Source: Nemertoderma westbladi (Eukaryota; Xenacoelomorpha; Nemertodermatida; Nemertodermatidae). From it: DNA of 33,907 bases. Positions 1 through 10,036 of the stretch are shown here, one piece after another. The notes beneath the pieces are model-generated. The model was not told the DNA's origin, searched no databases, and saw only the letters and a program-made list of their open reading frames with translations. Each line of letters begins with the position of its first letter. The stretch's first letter is position 1. Location: NCBI GenBank assembly GCA_032718475.1, contig JAUCBJ010005719.1:1-33907 (forward strand), in the 5' to 3' direction. The position numbers were made by a program, and so were the translations under genes.

Positions 1-1539
1 CGAGGATGTGTATCCCTGGCGCTTGGGAGTAGATTTTCTCATCATCTGCATTTGATTAGCAGTAAACTGTTTATTTATACTGTCTTGTGTCTCTTGCAGA
101 TTTTCCAACTCCAGTTGGGTAGTCTGCTCAGAGGCTCTCCGTTCTGCTTCGGCCACTGCTCTTTCCGCCTTTGCTTCTGCCGCCGCTGCCTTTCTTTTTG
201 CTTCTGCTTCTGCCGCTGCTGCCCTTCCTTTTGCTTCTGCTTCTGCCGCTGCTGCCCTTCCTTTTGCTTCTGCTTCTGCCGCTGCTGCCCTTGCTGCTAT
301 TCTTTCTGCTTCTACTTCTGCCGCCGCTGCCTTTCTTTCTGCTTCTGCTTCTGCCGTAGCCGCCGCCTTTTGTTCCTCTATCCTTCTTTTCTTTATTTGT
401 TCTTCTCGGACTCTAGTGAGGCGGAGTTTTTCATCACATTCAGCTTGGTTTGCAGCTAACATTTCGGCATCGATTGAGTCCAACACAAGCTTGGTTCCTT
501 CACTATTAGGGGAAAGTCCAGACAGCCGTCTCCTCAACTCTTCGTCTCCTAGGAATCGCTGATAGTCGGACAAATAAATGTCGATAGCGTCTCTAGTTCG
601 CGGTTTCTCGGCGGCCTCTTCGCTTTCCGCTTGAGAAAGGGTGACATCAGTTGGTTCTTCATAGGTTGATCTCTCAGCCAGCTGGGATTTCCACTGGGCC
701 GTTTCCTGTACTTTGAGATCTACCCGATGTAACCAAGTTTTGACAGCAACCTGCAGCGACGTGTCCTGTCTTCTTTTGGAAGTTTCCTCAAAGGCTGAGA
801 GGATTAGTCGTATGCGTAGGGTTCTTTCGCGTATTTGATATAGCAGCTCTTCCTGCTCTTGAGGTCCGTGAGGTTGTCGAAACAGTTGTTCTTCCAATCG
901 ATCCAAGGATCCGAAGAATCCCTGCACATATCCTGCTGCCGACCTCTTCCAAACAGCTGGATCCATTGTATCTTTAGCCACTCCCATCCTGTGTATATCT
1001 TCCCAAGTAGCCTCGGACAGATCCAACGGAAGTCCGAGTCCGGGAAAGTTCCATTGTGATTCAACAATAGATATCAATTCTTCCCTGGCGTATCCCGCGT
1101 AATTATCTTGGGTCGCTCGCTTATTCTTCGCCCAGTCGGCTTGATGTTCCTCCACCGCAATGAATATAGTAGTTAGCACTGCAGCAGGAAGAGTAAGAAG
1201 GGGGTCCGAGTAGACTGTATCAGCCATCTGCACTCCATGTTCGGGAGTCAACTCTACAGTATCCGAACTGCTGGAGCTATCGGGTCGCTGGGAAGTAGGT
1301 TCTTGACCAAGATGTTGCTGCGATAGGACAACTGCCTCTTGGTCCCGTTTTACCTGTGCCCGAGTGCCTATGATGGACCTATGGTGGACTAGCCTAGGGT
1401 CTGATACTACTGGAGGGATGACCTTTTTTACAGTAGGAGGTGAGCCGAACTCCTTTCTTATTCGCTCCACACTCCTATCTGAATCACAGATAGTTGTATC
1501 GATCAGACTGTCTGACAGGTTTTGCTGAGTGTCAGACAT
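1..1539 (-). CDS. gag-like coiled-coil protein, 5' part (runs off left edge)
   Basis: An uninterrupted frame of 513 codons starts at the ATG complementary to 1537-1539 and leaves the window without a stop. Residues 1-110 are Ser/Thr/Asp-rich and look disordered. The middle (about 110-330) is helical and rich in Trp, Glu and Arg. Residues about 370-470 form a charged coiled coil with a tandem Ala/Glu/Lys repeat. A Gln/Met-rich stretch follows and ends in a basic segment. No protease, RT or zinc knuckle lies within the visible part. The surroundings and layout (long first ORF, non-coding leader upstream) suggest the gag of an LTR retrotransposon or the first ORF of another large element, but I do not recognise the family. 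A host coiled-coil protein is an alternative. The frame itself is secure; the function is inference. Confidence 0.6.
   Translation of the reverse strand, partial: MSDTQQNLSDSLIDTTICDSDRSVERIRKEFGSPPTVKKVIPPVVSDPRLVHHRSIIGTRAQVKRDQEAVVLSQQHLGQEPTSQRPDSSSSSDTVELTPEHGVQMADTVYSDPLLTLPAAVLTTIFIAVEEHQADWAKNKRATQDNYAGYAREELISIVESQWNFPGLGLPLDLSEATWEDIHRMGVAKDTMDPAVWKRSAAGYVQGFFGSLDRLEEQLFRQPHGPQEQEELLYQIRERTLRIRLILSAFEETSKRRQDTSLQVAVKTWLHRVDLKVQETAQWKSQLAERSTYEEPTDVTLSQAESEEAAEKPRTRDAIDIYLSDYQRFLGDEELRRRLSGLSPNSEGTKLVLDSIDAEMLAANQAECDEKLRLTRVREEQIKKRRIEEQKAAATAEAEAERKAAAAEVEAERIAARAAAAEAEAKGRAAAAEAEAKGRAAAAEAEAKRKAAAAEAKAERAVAEAERRASEQTTQLELENLQETQDSINKQFTANQMQMMRKSTPKRQGYTSS
188..361 (-). repeat. 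33-bp coding minisatellite (Ala/Glu coiled-coil repeat)
   Basis: Four to five units of 33 bp begin at 188, 221, 254 and 287, with a final diverged unit near 329. On the minus strand each unit encodes 11 residues of the type AAAAEAEAKGR. The unit length is a multiple of three, so copy-number changes would keep the frame open. The plus strand reads as Cys/Phe- or Leu-rich low-complexity ORFs, which are shadows. Confidence 0.85.
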
Positions 1540-1589
1540 GTTTAGTTATACAGTTGAATGCTCTACTACTATAGTTTCAGTTAAAGCAA

Positions 1590-1905
1590 GTCTAGTAATT
1601 CAGTATAACCACTGGCCTAGTACCGGTAATTTATTGCAGTATATTAGAATACCGGTATGCACTTATAATATATATAAGTATTGTGAACTAGGTTTGTCAC
1701 AGAGTACCGGTATATAAATTTAGCACAGATATATATAAATATATAATAGGCCTATCGTGAATACCGGTATACAGCTTACACTTACTAGTATATATAAGTA
1801 TAATTATGAACTAGAATTAATTACAGAGTACCGGTATGATTTCAGCTCAAATTTATAGAAATAAATATAATAAGCCTATGGTAAGTACCGGTATGTCAAT
1901 TATTT
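1590..1905. repeat. ~120-bp tandem repeat carrying paired TACCGGTA palindromes
   Basis: TACCGGTA occurs at 1621, 1650, 1705, 1762, 1829 and 1886. The segments beginning at about 1669 and 1791 align as two direct units of roughly 120 bp. Each holds two palindromes, a TATATATAAGTA block and a GAACTAG block. A less similar half-unit precedes them. Confidence 0.7.
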
Positions 1906-2881
1906 TTAGAATAATTGAATTCCTGAATATTTTAGGGTTACTTAGTTACTTTAACTTACTTTATTACCGTTATTTAAGCAGTAGTCCAACTGATAGTGAG
2001 ACCTAGTTGTTGTATGGCAGGCCTACTATTTATAAATCGTTTGATTTGATTTATAATAGATATATACCCGTTTAAATAGGGGTTTTGTCAATATTTGAAA
2101 TAAATGTTATTATTTCTGGGGGAGTCACTACACAGAAGCTGTGCGCTCTCAGTGAAGTGCTATTTATTTGACACTAAAACTGATAATTCTAATTTACCTA
2201 AGTTACTTAATACTACAAATTACTTACGATATGGGTGAGATTAATTCTCTAATTAAACACAACAAAATATTACGTACGAAATTTTTAGGGTAATTTTACA
2301 GGAAGTCTACAAACCAGCCTAACAAAGGGTTAGAATTCTGGTTATTACAACGGACAGGGTACTACGGTATTTGAAATAATAAGTAGTAGTAAATATATTG
2401 TACTGTCCAGATAGGAAAATACCACCGCCTGACGACCTATAACCGTATCGCTATAGGTACTACGTTATGTATCACGGATTGTTCCTACCCAGAAGCTAAT
2501 AGAGCTAACGAATGTGCCTATCAACCACTTTACAACACAAATATACTGCCTACACTAATTACTTCGGAAAGCACTGTACACTAAACCCTAAATTAGGTAC
2601 AAGTACCGGTATAACAAATAATCAGTAGTTAAATATACTTGAACAGTTAAAAGAACCACGGCATCTGCTGGAGTGACCGAAGCACAAAATCTCCAGTCTT
2701 TACCTACGCCGAGCAGCCCTGATGTAGTACCGGGGTTAGTTTAACTATAACGGTATGTATAACAAGCACAATTACTGTAGGAATAAACTTGGGGACATGA
2801 ATGTTGCGAATAATCGCATAAACTCTGAATAATAAATATTACGCTACCCGTACAGAATACTCAAACAAAATACAAACCAAA

Positions 2882-3346
2882 CGCTGGCAGACTACTATCA
2901 AGCCTAAACAAACTACAGTATGTGCAGATTCTGAAACTGTTAGTTAGTATGCGTTCTAACACGGTAGTACGACTTATTCTTTAAGAGGGGATTGACCTTA
3001 CCGCATATGGCTGCCCCAACTTACTAACGGCACTTTATCAGACCAACTCTACACACGCAGCAATCCCTTCAGGCCTAAGAATAGCTAGACAACAATCCAG
3101 CCTACAAAATATCTGAGTAATAACTATTACGGTATCTGAACAGACCACACAAACAAACACAGGCTAAAACACTGGCAGACTACGATCAAGCCTAAATAAA
3201 CTACAGTATATGCAGATTCTGAAACAGTTAGTTAGTATGCGTTCTAACACGGTAGTACGACTTATTCTTTAAGAGGGGATTGACCTTACCGCATATGGCT
3301 GCCCCAACTTACTAACGGCACTTTATCAGACAAACTCTACACACGC
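2882..3346. repeat. direct tandem repeat, period 288 bp
   Basis: The segments 2882-3058 and 3170-3346 (177 bp each) are nearly identical, differing at only a few positions. The spacer between them (3059-3169) aligns weakly with 2770-2881, and weak similarity continues to about 3420. This looks like a two- to three-unit, partly decayed satellite or an internal duplication of a longer repeat. Confidence 0.85.
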
Positions 3347-4890
3347 CGTAATCTCTCCAAACTCAACAACAGTCAGACAGCAGTTCAGCCTACAATTATT
3401 TGAACAATCTGAGCAGACTTACACGTCTTCAGCTCAATATTAACTTACTAGGAAATAAAACCGACAGAAATAAGTAAGCTCCAAAAGAAACAAGGGGTGT
3501 ACAGTCCCTAATCTCTTAAACAGCCTACCGGTATACAATAATCAAAATCGAATAATACTAAATGTACTTGTACAGCAGTACCGGTACCGGTGATGACAGT
3601 TAGGCCTACTGACCTACAGAAGTACCGGTTCAGTTTTACCAGTCACTACGGTATTTTGCAACCTTATTGCCTACTGCAATAAGATTATAAACTGTTACTG
3701 TTCGCGCTTTTGAAGACCTTTAGCAGTTTAACCTGCCAAAATTTATATGTCTTTTAGTTAATTAAAACAACTTTAGCATACGACAATATTTTATGCTAAT
3801 ACACAAAACATTACCCGAAGTCAGCCCATGCGCGATCATTCACCCGATGGATCTACACCCGGGAGGCTGAATTCGGCTGCTTAAATTTTATTATTGCAGT
3901 GTAAGGTTGCAGTGTAAACTTACTGTATTATTCGATAGATCGTTAATAATTAATCTCTGACAGATATTATTGGCTTTCGGGAAATATTAACAGTTCCTTT
4001 AGGACGTGGCGCTCTATCTATTTAAACAGAACTAGGACTTATACTAAACGCAACGATACTGCTTATGATTAAAGTATAAAGCGCATTCTTTAGGAAATGC
4101 TTTGTTACCAATCACAATCAGGCACACTATTCTGCCGACAGTCAGTATATTTGATCACACATAAAGAGAGCAGCAATTGACTCATGTAGGGTCTGCTAAA
4201 TAACATTAGATTCAATACACACCACATTAATATAAATCGCAATTGTTATGTATAGCCTGTCTCTCTAACCTGTAGTGTATCAAGAAAATTGGGAAATTTG
4301 GGAGATTTATCCGTATTATCCAAAGAGCAATATTTCCATCAACAAATAGGTACAATTAATAACTGACGGTAAATAACAGTACAAACAATATGATTAATAG
4401 TGAGTTAAGATTGATTAATTAGTTAGTGAGTAGGTAACAGTTTATACTTTCGATAATTCAAGCAGTTTTACTAGAGTTCTTCCCAAAAAGCCGGTGTTAT
4501 GGCGAAAAATGGGAACACAACAACAGAATCATATAAAATCATATGACTACTACCACTATACGAGTATACCAAAATACCCTTATTCCACGAAGCCCCGTTC
4601 AACACAGAGGATGAGCATAGAGATAGGAAATTCAGTTCAGTAGCGCTGGGATAGGTCGAAATCAACGCCTACGCAAATTCTATTGGCCGACACGAACAGC
4701 AAGGCTAAGGCAACCTCTCTAAGCTAGTTGGCCGATTAAACTGAGCCCAGATATCTCCGTACAGCACATCAGCCAATAAGCTGGTAGCTTGCACTATTTT
4801 AGTTATAAATCCCTTTGAGAGTATTCTAGCGACTGGGGGGGAACTGGCCAGCAAAGGCAAACGTATCAGTTATCCCACAAAAGCTTTTAC

Positions 4891-5075
4891 AACTTCAGGG
4901 ATAATGACTGTAGAAAGGGTCTAATGCCACGGTTAACGAAAACAGTTTCTATTTATATATATATATAAATATAAATAAATATAATAAAATATAATATAAA
5001 AAAATATATATAAATAGAAACTGTTTTCGTTAACCGTGGCATTAGACCCTTTCTACAGTCATTATCCCTGAAGTT
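4891..5075. repeat. perfect long hairpin (72-bp arms)
   Basis: 4891-4962 is the exact reverse complement of 5004-5075. The arms are separated by a 41-base A/T loop (4963-5003). Similarity stops abruptly outside the arms (C at 4890, A at 5076) and no clear target duplication flanks them. It could be a fold-back or MITE-type element, a templated inversion, or an assembly artefact. Confidence 0.9.
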
Positions 5076-6674
5076 ATAAACTAAAAATGACATTGAAAAA
5101 AGCGCTGCTTTCCGAATAGTTATTGTTATCGAATAATATTAATATATACCCGACCTTGTTCGGTAAATCGAATGTAACGTGGAAGCAGGCAAAGAAAGAT
5201 GAAATTGGATGTTGAATTTTGCCGATCACATTGATGGAACATCGGTAAAATTTATCTACAATAAAGATCATCCTACCTAATATTACATACAATATTACAA
5301 AAAATGATTTACTATTTCTTTACCATTTATTTAATAATTAATTATTGTATCATTAATTAAGCAATATTATAATAAATTATCAATAATCATTTAATTAATA
5401 TAATGAACCTCATGACAATTACACATTGTTAGAATACGCAAATCAGTTGAGTTGGATGACTTGGTAAGGTATCTTTATTGCTGGAAATTTTCTATAGAAT
5501 ACTATTAGTGCACTCTTACTCTGGTTAACCGCGTCTCGTGCTGTCCGGAGGCCCCATTTATAATGTGTTATAGAAGCTCCTATTGTTAGATCAATTACAA
5601 TTAATATATAACTCTGTAAGTCATTTATTGCTTTATTGTGAGCTAAACGATCATGGTAAGGCAGCATGCGATAATTATTATTAGAAGACCGTTAGGACTT
5701 CTAATTGTAAATGTATTCTCTATCAATATTTATTTATATGTATATCAGGTGAGCTCCTCCGAAGCAATAGCTCGTCCGTCAATGAAAGTTATATCCTTCG
5801 ACGCAGCTCAACCCCAGGATGTGGAAAAAAAAGTTTAGAAAAAATTATTAAAGTGTCTTTTTTTTATTTCGCAAAATTAAAAAAACGAAAATTACCATAG
5901 ACTCAATGATAGTAATAGCAGCTGGTGCGGATACGACCAAACTGAAGAGAAGTATTTTACTTGCCAAGTTTTAGTAAGGTTGTGTTTACTCACTCACACT
6001 ATCACAGACAGTAAGTAATCAAACATTAACTGTTTATAATGTACAGTATTACCCCGTCAGCTGAATCTCTTCCCAGTGAATCCTATAGGAATATCTATAA
6101 TGTTACTCACTGCTATGTTATATGGTATGTAGGCCAGCTGTTGAATTATTATAAGCACAGGGCCCTTAATTAATTAATAGGGCTGCATTCAAATGGGTCA
6201 GGCCCACCTAATAATTCCCCTAAGCCAACTCTCTATGTATTCTTTTGCCACAGCAGTCAATGAATGTCTATATACATTTAATTTCGCGGCAAAATAATAT
6301 ATATAGAAATTTTGTAACGCGATTATGAACCACCAAAGCAATGTACTTGCAAAATCTAATAAAAAAAAGCTAGGTAGGAAGTGTACGAATTGAAATTACT
6401 GAAATTACGGTATATGGATAGATAGCATGTTGATTGCTATATATATCCCTCACAGGCAATTTTTTCTGACAGTAACTATTCCTGCTCTTTTAGCGGGCTC
6501 CTAAAAACATAATAATAATTATAGTTTGAAGTTGTCTAGAAAATTTCTCGTACACCACCGGGACTACCCTCACACTAATTTATTATCAGTCAGAACAAAA
6601 AGCTTTTACTTGACTCTTATTACTGTCTCCTATGACTAGCTAGTATAAGGAATGAGTTTGCTCTATTAACATAA
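5076..6674. other. AT-rich stretch without recognisable genes
   Basis: Only short ORFs occur here and none shows a family motif. I see no RNA gene, inverted repeat end or coding exon I can defend. A short open stretch near 5748-5838 is the least repetitive part, but it cannot be identified. Confidence 0.6.
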
Positions 6675-7225
6675 TTTAAATCATATGTTCGTCCATTATT
6701 GGAATATTGCACACCAGTCAGCCTGTATGGTCTCCGTATCTAATGTCAAGTATTGAGTTGTTAGAGAGTGTTCAACGTTATTTTACACGCACATTATTTA
6801 TCCGATGTAGTATTACTTACTATTCCTACCTAGATCGATCAGACTTACAGCCTCTTGAAATCAGGCGAATTATTTTTGATCTTAAGATGGTGTATTCAAT
6901 TGTGAACAATTTGATTGATTTAAATTGTGACGATTTATTTAGTCGTCCATCACGTCAAGGTTTTCGAGGCCATAGTAAGAAACTATTTGTAAATCGTAGT
7001 CGTTTACAACTTTGCATTTCCAATCGTGTTGTGCTGATGTGCAGAAATCTTGGGATAGGAGTAGCGCCCACCCCTACTCTCGGGTAGCTGCTATCGAAAG
7101 AGGAGCCTTCGTGTCGCCTCCGGCTTCGGCCGACTGTTTGCTTTGCTTTTTGTGCTGATCTGGAATTCCTTACCATAACATAATATTGACTCACCAAGTT
7201 AAAATGTATTTGCACATAGACTTTC
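6675..7225 (+). pseudogene. LINE reverse transcriptase C-terminal fragment
   Basis: The conserved C-terminal tail of a Jockey/CR1/I-type non-LTR retrotransposon ORF2 is readable on the plus strand. It begins with a YVRPLLEY-type motif near 6684. After a frameshift near 6705-6720 come WSPYL, LLESVQRYFTR and a helical segment with LEIRRIIFDLKMVY. Next are RGHSKKL, an NRVV motif, and after an insert, the WNSLP motif at about 7160. These elements usually end with this order, so this is the 3' part of a 5'-truncated copy. The catalytic RT core and endonuclease are missing. It is broken by the frameshift and by a 111-bp insertion (7039-7149). The likely 3' UTR follows to about 7330. Confidence 0.85.
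7029..7159. mobile_element. 111-bp insert with 10-bp target-site duplication (SINE-like)
   Basis: TTGTGCTGAT occurs at 7029-7038 and again at 7150-7159. Removing one copy and the 111 bp between them rejoins the conserved LINE motif in which NRVV is followed by WNSLP. The insert is GC-richer than its surroundings and ends in a TTTGC-repeat tail. I see no convincing tRNA A/B boxes. A small retroposed RNA or a truncated SINE is the best reading. Confidence 0.8.
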
Positions 7226-7339
7226 ATCTATGAGCTATGACGATATTATACAAATCGTGTTGTGAGTTTGTGTCTGCGTGGGCTCGTGATTTAATGTCAC
7301 AACTGCTTTGGTTATTACAGTTAACCGTGTTGGATGGGA

Positions 7340-7665
7340 ATCGTAGGATGTAGTGTTTGGTGAATTTTTTCCTTTTTAATGAGTTTGGCGGTATGAGGTA
7401 GGGTTTCAAACGATCTATTGATGTGTTTTGGTCGCCGCTGGGTGTTAATAGTTTGTAATACTTATTACTGCGTTTCAGAACTTTAAATGGTCCTTGGTAA
7501 GGCGCTTCGAGTGGTATTCTTTTTCGATATATATGGACAAATACTTAAACGCATTGTTGAAGTACTGCTGGGATATGAAGTGCTGCTAGGTTTATAGAGC
7601 CACACTTTGGTTAGGATGGGGACGTGGGGGACTACAGAGGCGCCAGCGAGATCGGCTGACAACAA
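7340..7665 (-). pseudogene. Ty3/gypsy integrase C-terminal remnant
   Basis: On the minus strand, 7499-7401 reads YQGPFKVLKR, then a Lys/Tyr-rich segment, then SIDRLKPY. This is the signature of the gypsy integrase C-terminus (Y-x-GPF-x-V ... SIDRLKP). Just upstream a VFVHIYRKR segment corresponds to the family's HVFVR motif, separated by a frameshift near 7545. Further upstream (7665-7580) another frame gives a Pro/Ser-rich linker. At least two frameshifts are present and the catalytic core is absent. The element seems cut off by the BEL LTR at about 7680 and abuts the LINE tail on its other side. Confidence 0.75.
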
Positions 7666-7679
7666 AGGTAGGGCAGTTA

Positions 7680-8665
7680 GCTGACAGTGTCTGACAGAGT
7701 GGTAGGGATGTAAGTAAAATAAATATGGTGTGGCAATAAAATAAAGTTATAAAAACATAAGGTTATAAAAACAATCATATAAAGTTCTGTATATTTACGT
7801 ACTTAAGGTTATCATGGTTTACAATAAAATGCTACAATCAGTAAAAATATTATGACAATATAGTGAATATAATATAAATAATTAAGGCATAATAATCGTA
7901 TAATCAACCGCAATATAAATTGTCCAAAATATGTCGCTAAAATAATAATAATAATAAAAAACATCCTTCTGCTTGGCTGGGGTTCTGTAGGCTATTGAAG
8001 AAATGATACCCAGAATATCGGTTTTATACAACAAATCCAACCCAATATTATCTACTGAAAATGTGTTAATTAATAACCGAGCAATAAACTGCACTGTTAC
8101 TCCTACAAACATTCGGGCTGGCTATAACCAGTTTGACCTTTACGACAATAGAGTAATACAACCAAGTGCATCTATCCACACAAAGAACTATAGTTACAAC
8201 AACAAGCGAAGCAAACACACCACAAAGGTAATCCAATATACCCACCCCACTCCTAAAAGGAACTTCCCTCCTATTAAAGCCCAACCTACTAGGAAGCCAA
8301 TAATGATTAAATTCAATGTAACTTCAACACAAAATAATCTATACTCAACTAACGCAATAATTACGAAGGCAAGCAAGCCTACACCAAGCAATAATATTAC
8401 TGCTGAATACCCCTAAAAACTCACCAAACATTGAATCAAATATTCCCTAATAAATACACATTCTATAAAATACATTTAACTTCAAAAATAAATAAATATA
8501 AAAATCGATGTAAGATACTTTATGGAAATAATTCAACTAAATAATCAACAATATTAACATAAAAATATGACGCCTAAATCACCATAATATTATCAAATGA
8601 ATTAATGCAAGATAATATAACGTTACGCAACTCACAAATGTTCTATATAAGCTCCAGTCGCAACA
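7680..8665 (-). repeat. probable 3' LTR of the BEL/Pao element
   Basis: The pol gene stops at 8690. Reading on along the minus strand, a purine-rich tract with a GGGGGG core (8677-8666) is followed at 8665 by TGTTGCGACT, the expected polypurine-tract/TG start of a BEL LTR. The inner end is well placed. The outer end is a guess near 7680, since no second LTR is in the window. The sequence is AT-rich and, read on the minus strand, T/G-rich. Confidence 0.5.
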
Positions 8666-8686
8666 GTCCCCCCTGTCAATCTGACT

Positions 8687-9342
8687 CCCCTACTGCCTCG
8701 AGCAGGCAGATCTTCGCGACTGGCCTCTCATAAACTCCTTTGTGTGTTCGAACCTCCGCTGTAGAACGTCCGAACCACGCCCATCCTTCCCGTAGAGCGG
8801 TCTCCTGATCCGCCCCAGGACATATTGGTTCTGCAGCGAATTCTCACCCATGACCTGCACTAAGTCCCCTTTTCTCAAGTTTCGGACCTCCTGCTGCCAC
8901 TTCGCGCGGCACGAGAGCGTCGGGAGGTCCTCCCGTATCCAATGCTCCCAGAACCCGTCGGCGAGCGCCTGGACCTGCCGCCAACGTTTCTTCGATAGAT
9001 CTTTGGAAGTAAAGTCCCCTGGACAGACATGGACGTAATGGCGCCCCATGAGGAAATGTGCTGGCGTCAGGGCCTCTAAGTCATCTACGTCATCGCTCAT
9101 GGGTGTCAATGGGCGATTATTAAGGATCGCCTCAACTTCCGAGAGGAAGGTTGCCAGGGTGTCGTTGTCCTCGCGTCACCGCCTCCAATGTCACCTTAGT
9201 CAGTCCAACCATTCGCTCCCAAGCCCCTCCCATATGAGGGGCATACGGCGGGATCCTCCGCCATGTAATCCCATACGCCGCTAACTCTACTACCAGTTTC
9301 CTCTCATTGAGATCCAACACGCACTTGTCCAGTTCCGACTCG
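8687..9342 (-). pseudogene. BEL/Pao integrase C-terminal half and DUF5641 domain
   Basis: 9320-9132 encodes the last part of the integrase core, with the motif ITWRRIPPYAPHMGGAWERM that contains the family's catalytic Glu region. After a frameshift near 9120-9170, 9109-8690 encodes the BEL-specific tail (DUF5641). It runs LTPAHFLMGR, PGDF, RWRQVQALADGFW, LPTL, KW, then GDLVQVMGEN and YVLGRI, and is close to full length. Its stop lies just before the polypurine tract. It continues the integrase interrupted at 10036. The function would be strand transfer of BEL cDNA; the copy is dead. Confidence 0.88.
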
Positions 9343-10036
9343 GCCCCCTACTACTACTAGGATCGGCATGCTGCATTGCAGCTGCATTTTTAAGAATGCT
9401 GTGCCGGCTTGTCAACAAAATTGCGCCGCCACAACTCCCTATCACCCATGACATTTGCTAGATCATCTGCATCTTCAAGGCCATTGTCCTTTAAGATGCA
9501 TCTCAAGAAAGTCATGGGCTGTCCACCATGCTTATTCACTCCATGAGGCTGCCAAAGTACAAGATTATGCACTGGCTGGTCCTCACGGCGAAAGCAATGT
9601 CCTGCAAAGCGGAGGCGATTTTGTTCTAGTGTCAAGCTTGGGGGAACCAATGAGACACCTCCAATGTTATATAGTGTCTGGTTGGAGATGTGTGCATTGT
9701 ACTTGACACAATGAACCCGGCGTAGCATTCTTGTGAATGTGCCATCCAGAGATTTGGTGTCCTCAGCAGTTAGAGCCCAGCATGGATTCCCATAGAGGAG
9801 TACTGGAACTACTGCTGCTCTAAATAATCGGACCTTAAGTTTCCGATTAATTATCAGTGACTTCCAAATCCGGAAAGCCTATTCAAGGCTGCCCATGCCT
9901 TTCCCTTACATATTCGAAGGTCCTCACCTGACTTCCGGATCCATGATCCCAGGTAACAGAAGTCGTCCACATGCTCAAGCATACCATCTTTTGAGCTTAT
10001 GCTCATCCGATCAGAGACTTGCTGAGGACTTCAAAG
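9343..10036 (-). mobile_element. LINE 3' fragment inserted in the BEL integrase
   Basis: Minus-strand frames give the C-terminus of a LINE ORF2. One frame (about 9990-9880) reads VDDFCYLGSWIRKSGED. After frameshifts, 9728-9390 reads MLRRVHCV, LRFAGHCFRR and LVLWQPHG, ending with MGDRELWRRNF. This order is typical of RTE-like endonuclease/RT LINEs. The 3' end carries a TAGTAGTAG tail near 9350-9358. BEL integrase coding (NFVGARN, then ELDKCVLDL) resumes exactly on either side, so this is an insertion. It is 5' truncated, as is usual for LINEs, and lies in the same orientation as its host element. Confidence 0.85.

Larger units (their letters stand above)
1540..4890. other. AT-rich non-coding DNA with short tandem arrays
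   Basis: No reading frame here looks coding. The stretch holds the TACCGGTA-bearing array near 1600-1905, the 288-bp period repeat near 2880-3350, and scattered ACCGGT palindromes near 2602, 3527, 3570 and 3625. Because it lies just upstream of the minus-strand gag-like gene, part of it could be that element's leader or LTR. I found no matching second LTR to prove this. Confidence 0.6.

Noticed and set aside
52-459. Plus-strand Cys/Phe- or Leu-rich ORFs
   Set aside because: They are shadows of the 33-bp minisatellite in the minus-strand coiled-coil gene.
5653-5838. 61-codon plus-strand ORF ending SFDAAQPQDVEKKV
   Set aside because: The tail looks protein-like, but no family, splice partner or repeat context supports it.
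1540-6674. CRISPR array or tRNA cluster suggested by spaced short repeats
   Set aside because: Spacing is irregular, spacers are themselves repeats, the genome is eukaryotic, and no cloverleaf or box motifs are seen.
8003-8416. 137-codon plus-strand ORF
   Set aside because: Low-complexity Asn/Thr/Pro composition, no motif, and antisense to the probable LTR.
7990-8440. Possible nuclear copy of mitochondrial DNA (A/C-skewed strand, hydrophobic minus-strand ORF)
   Set aside because: No mitochondrial protein motif could be matched in either code, and the stretch lies where the BEL LTR is expected.
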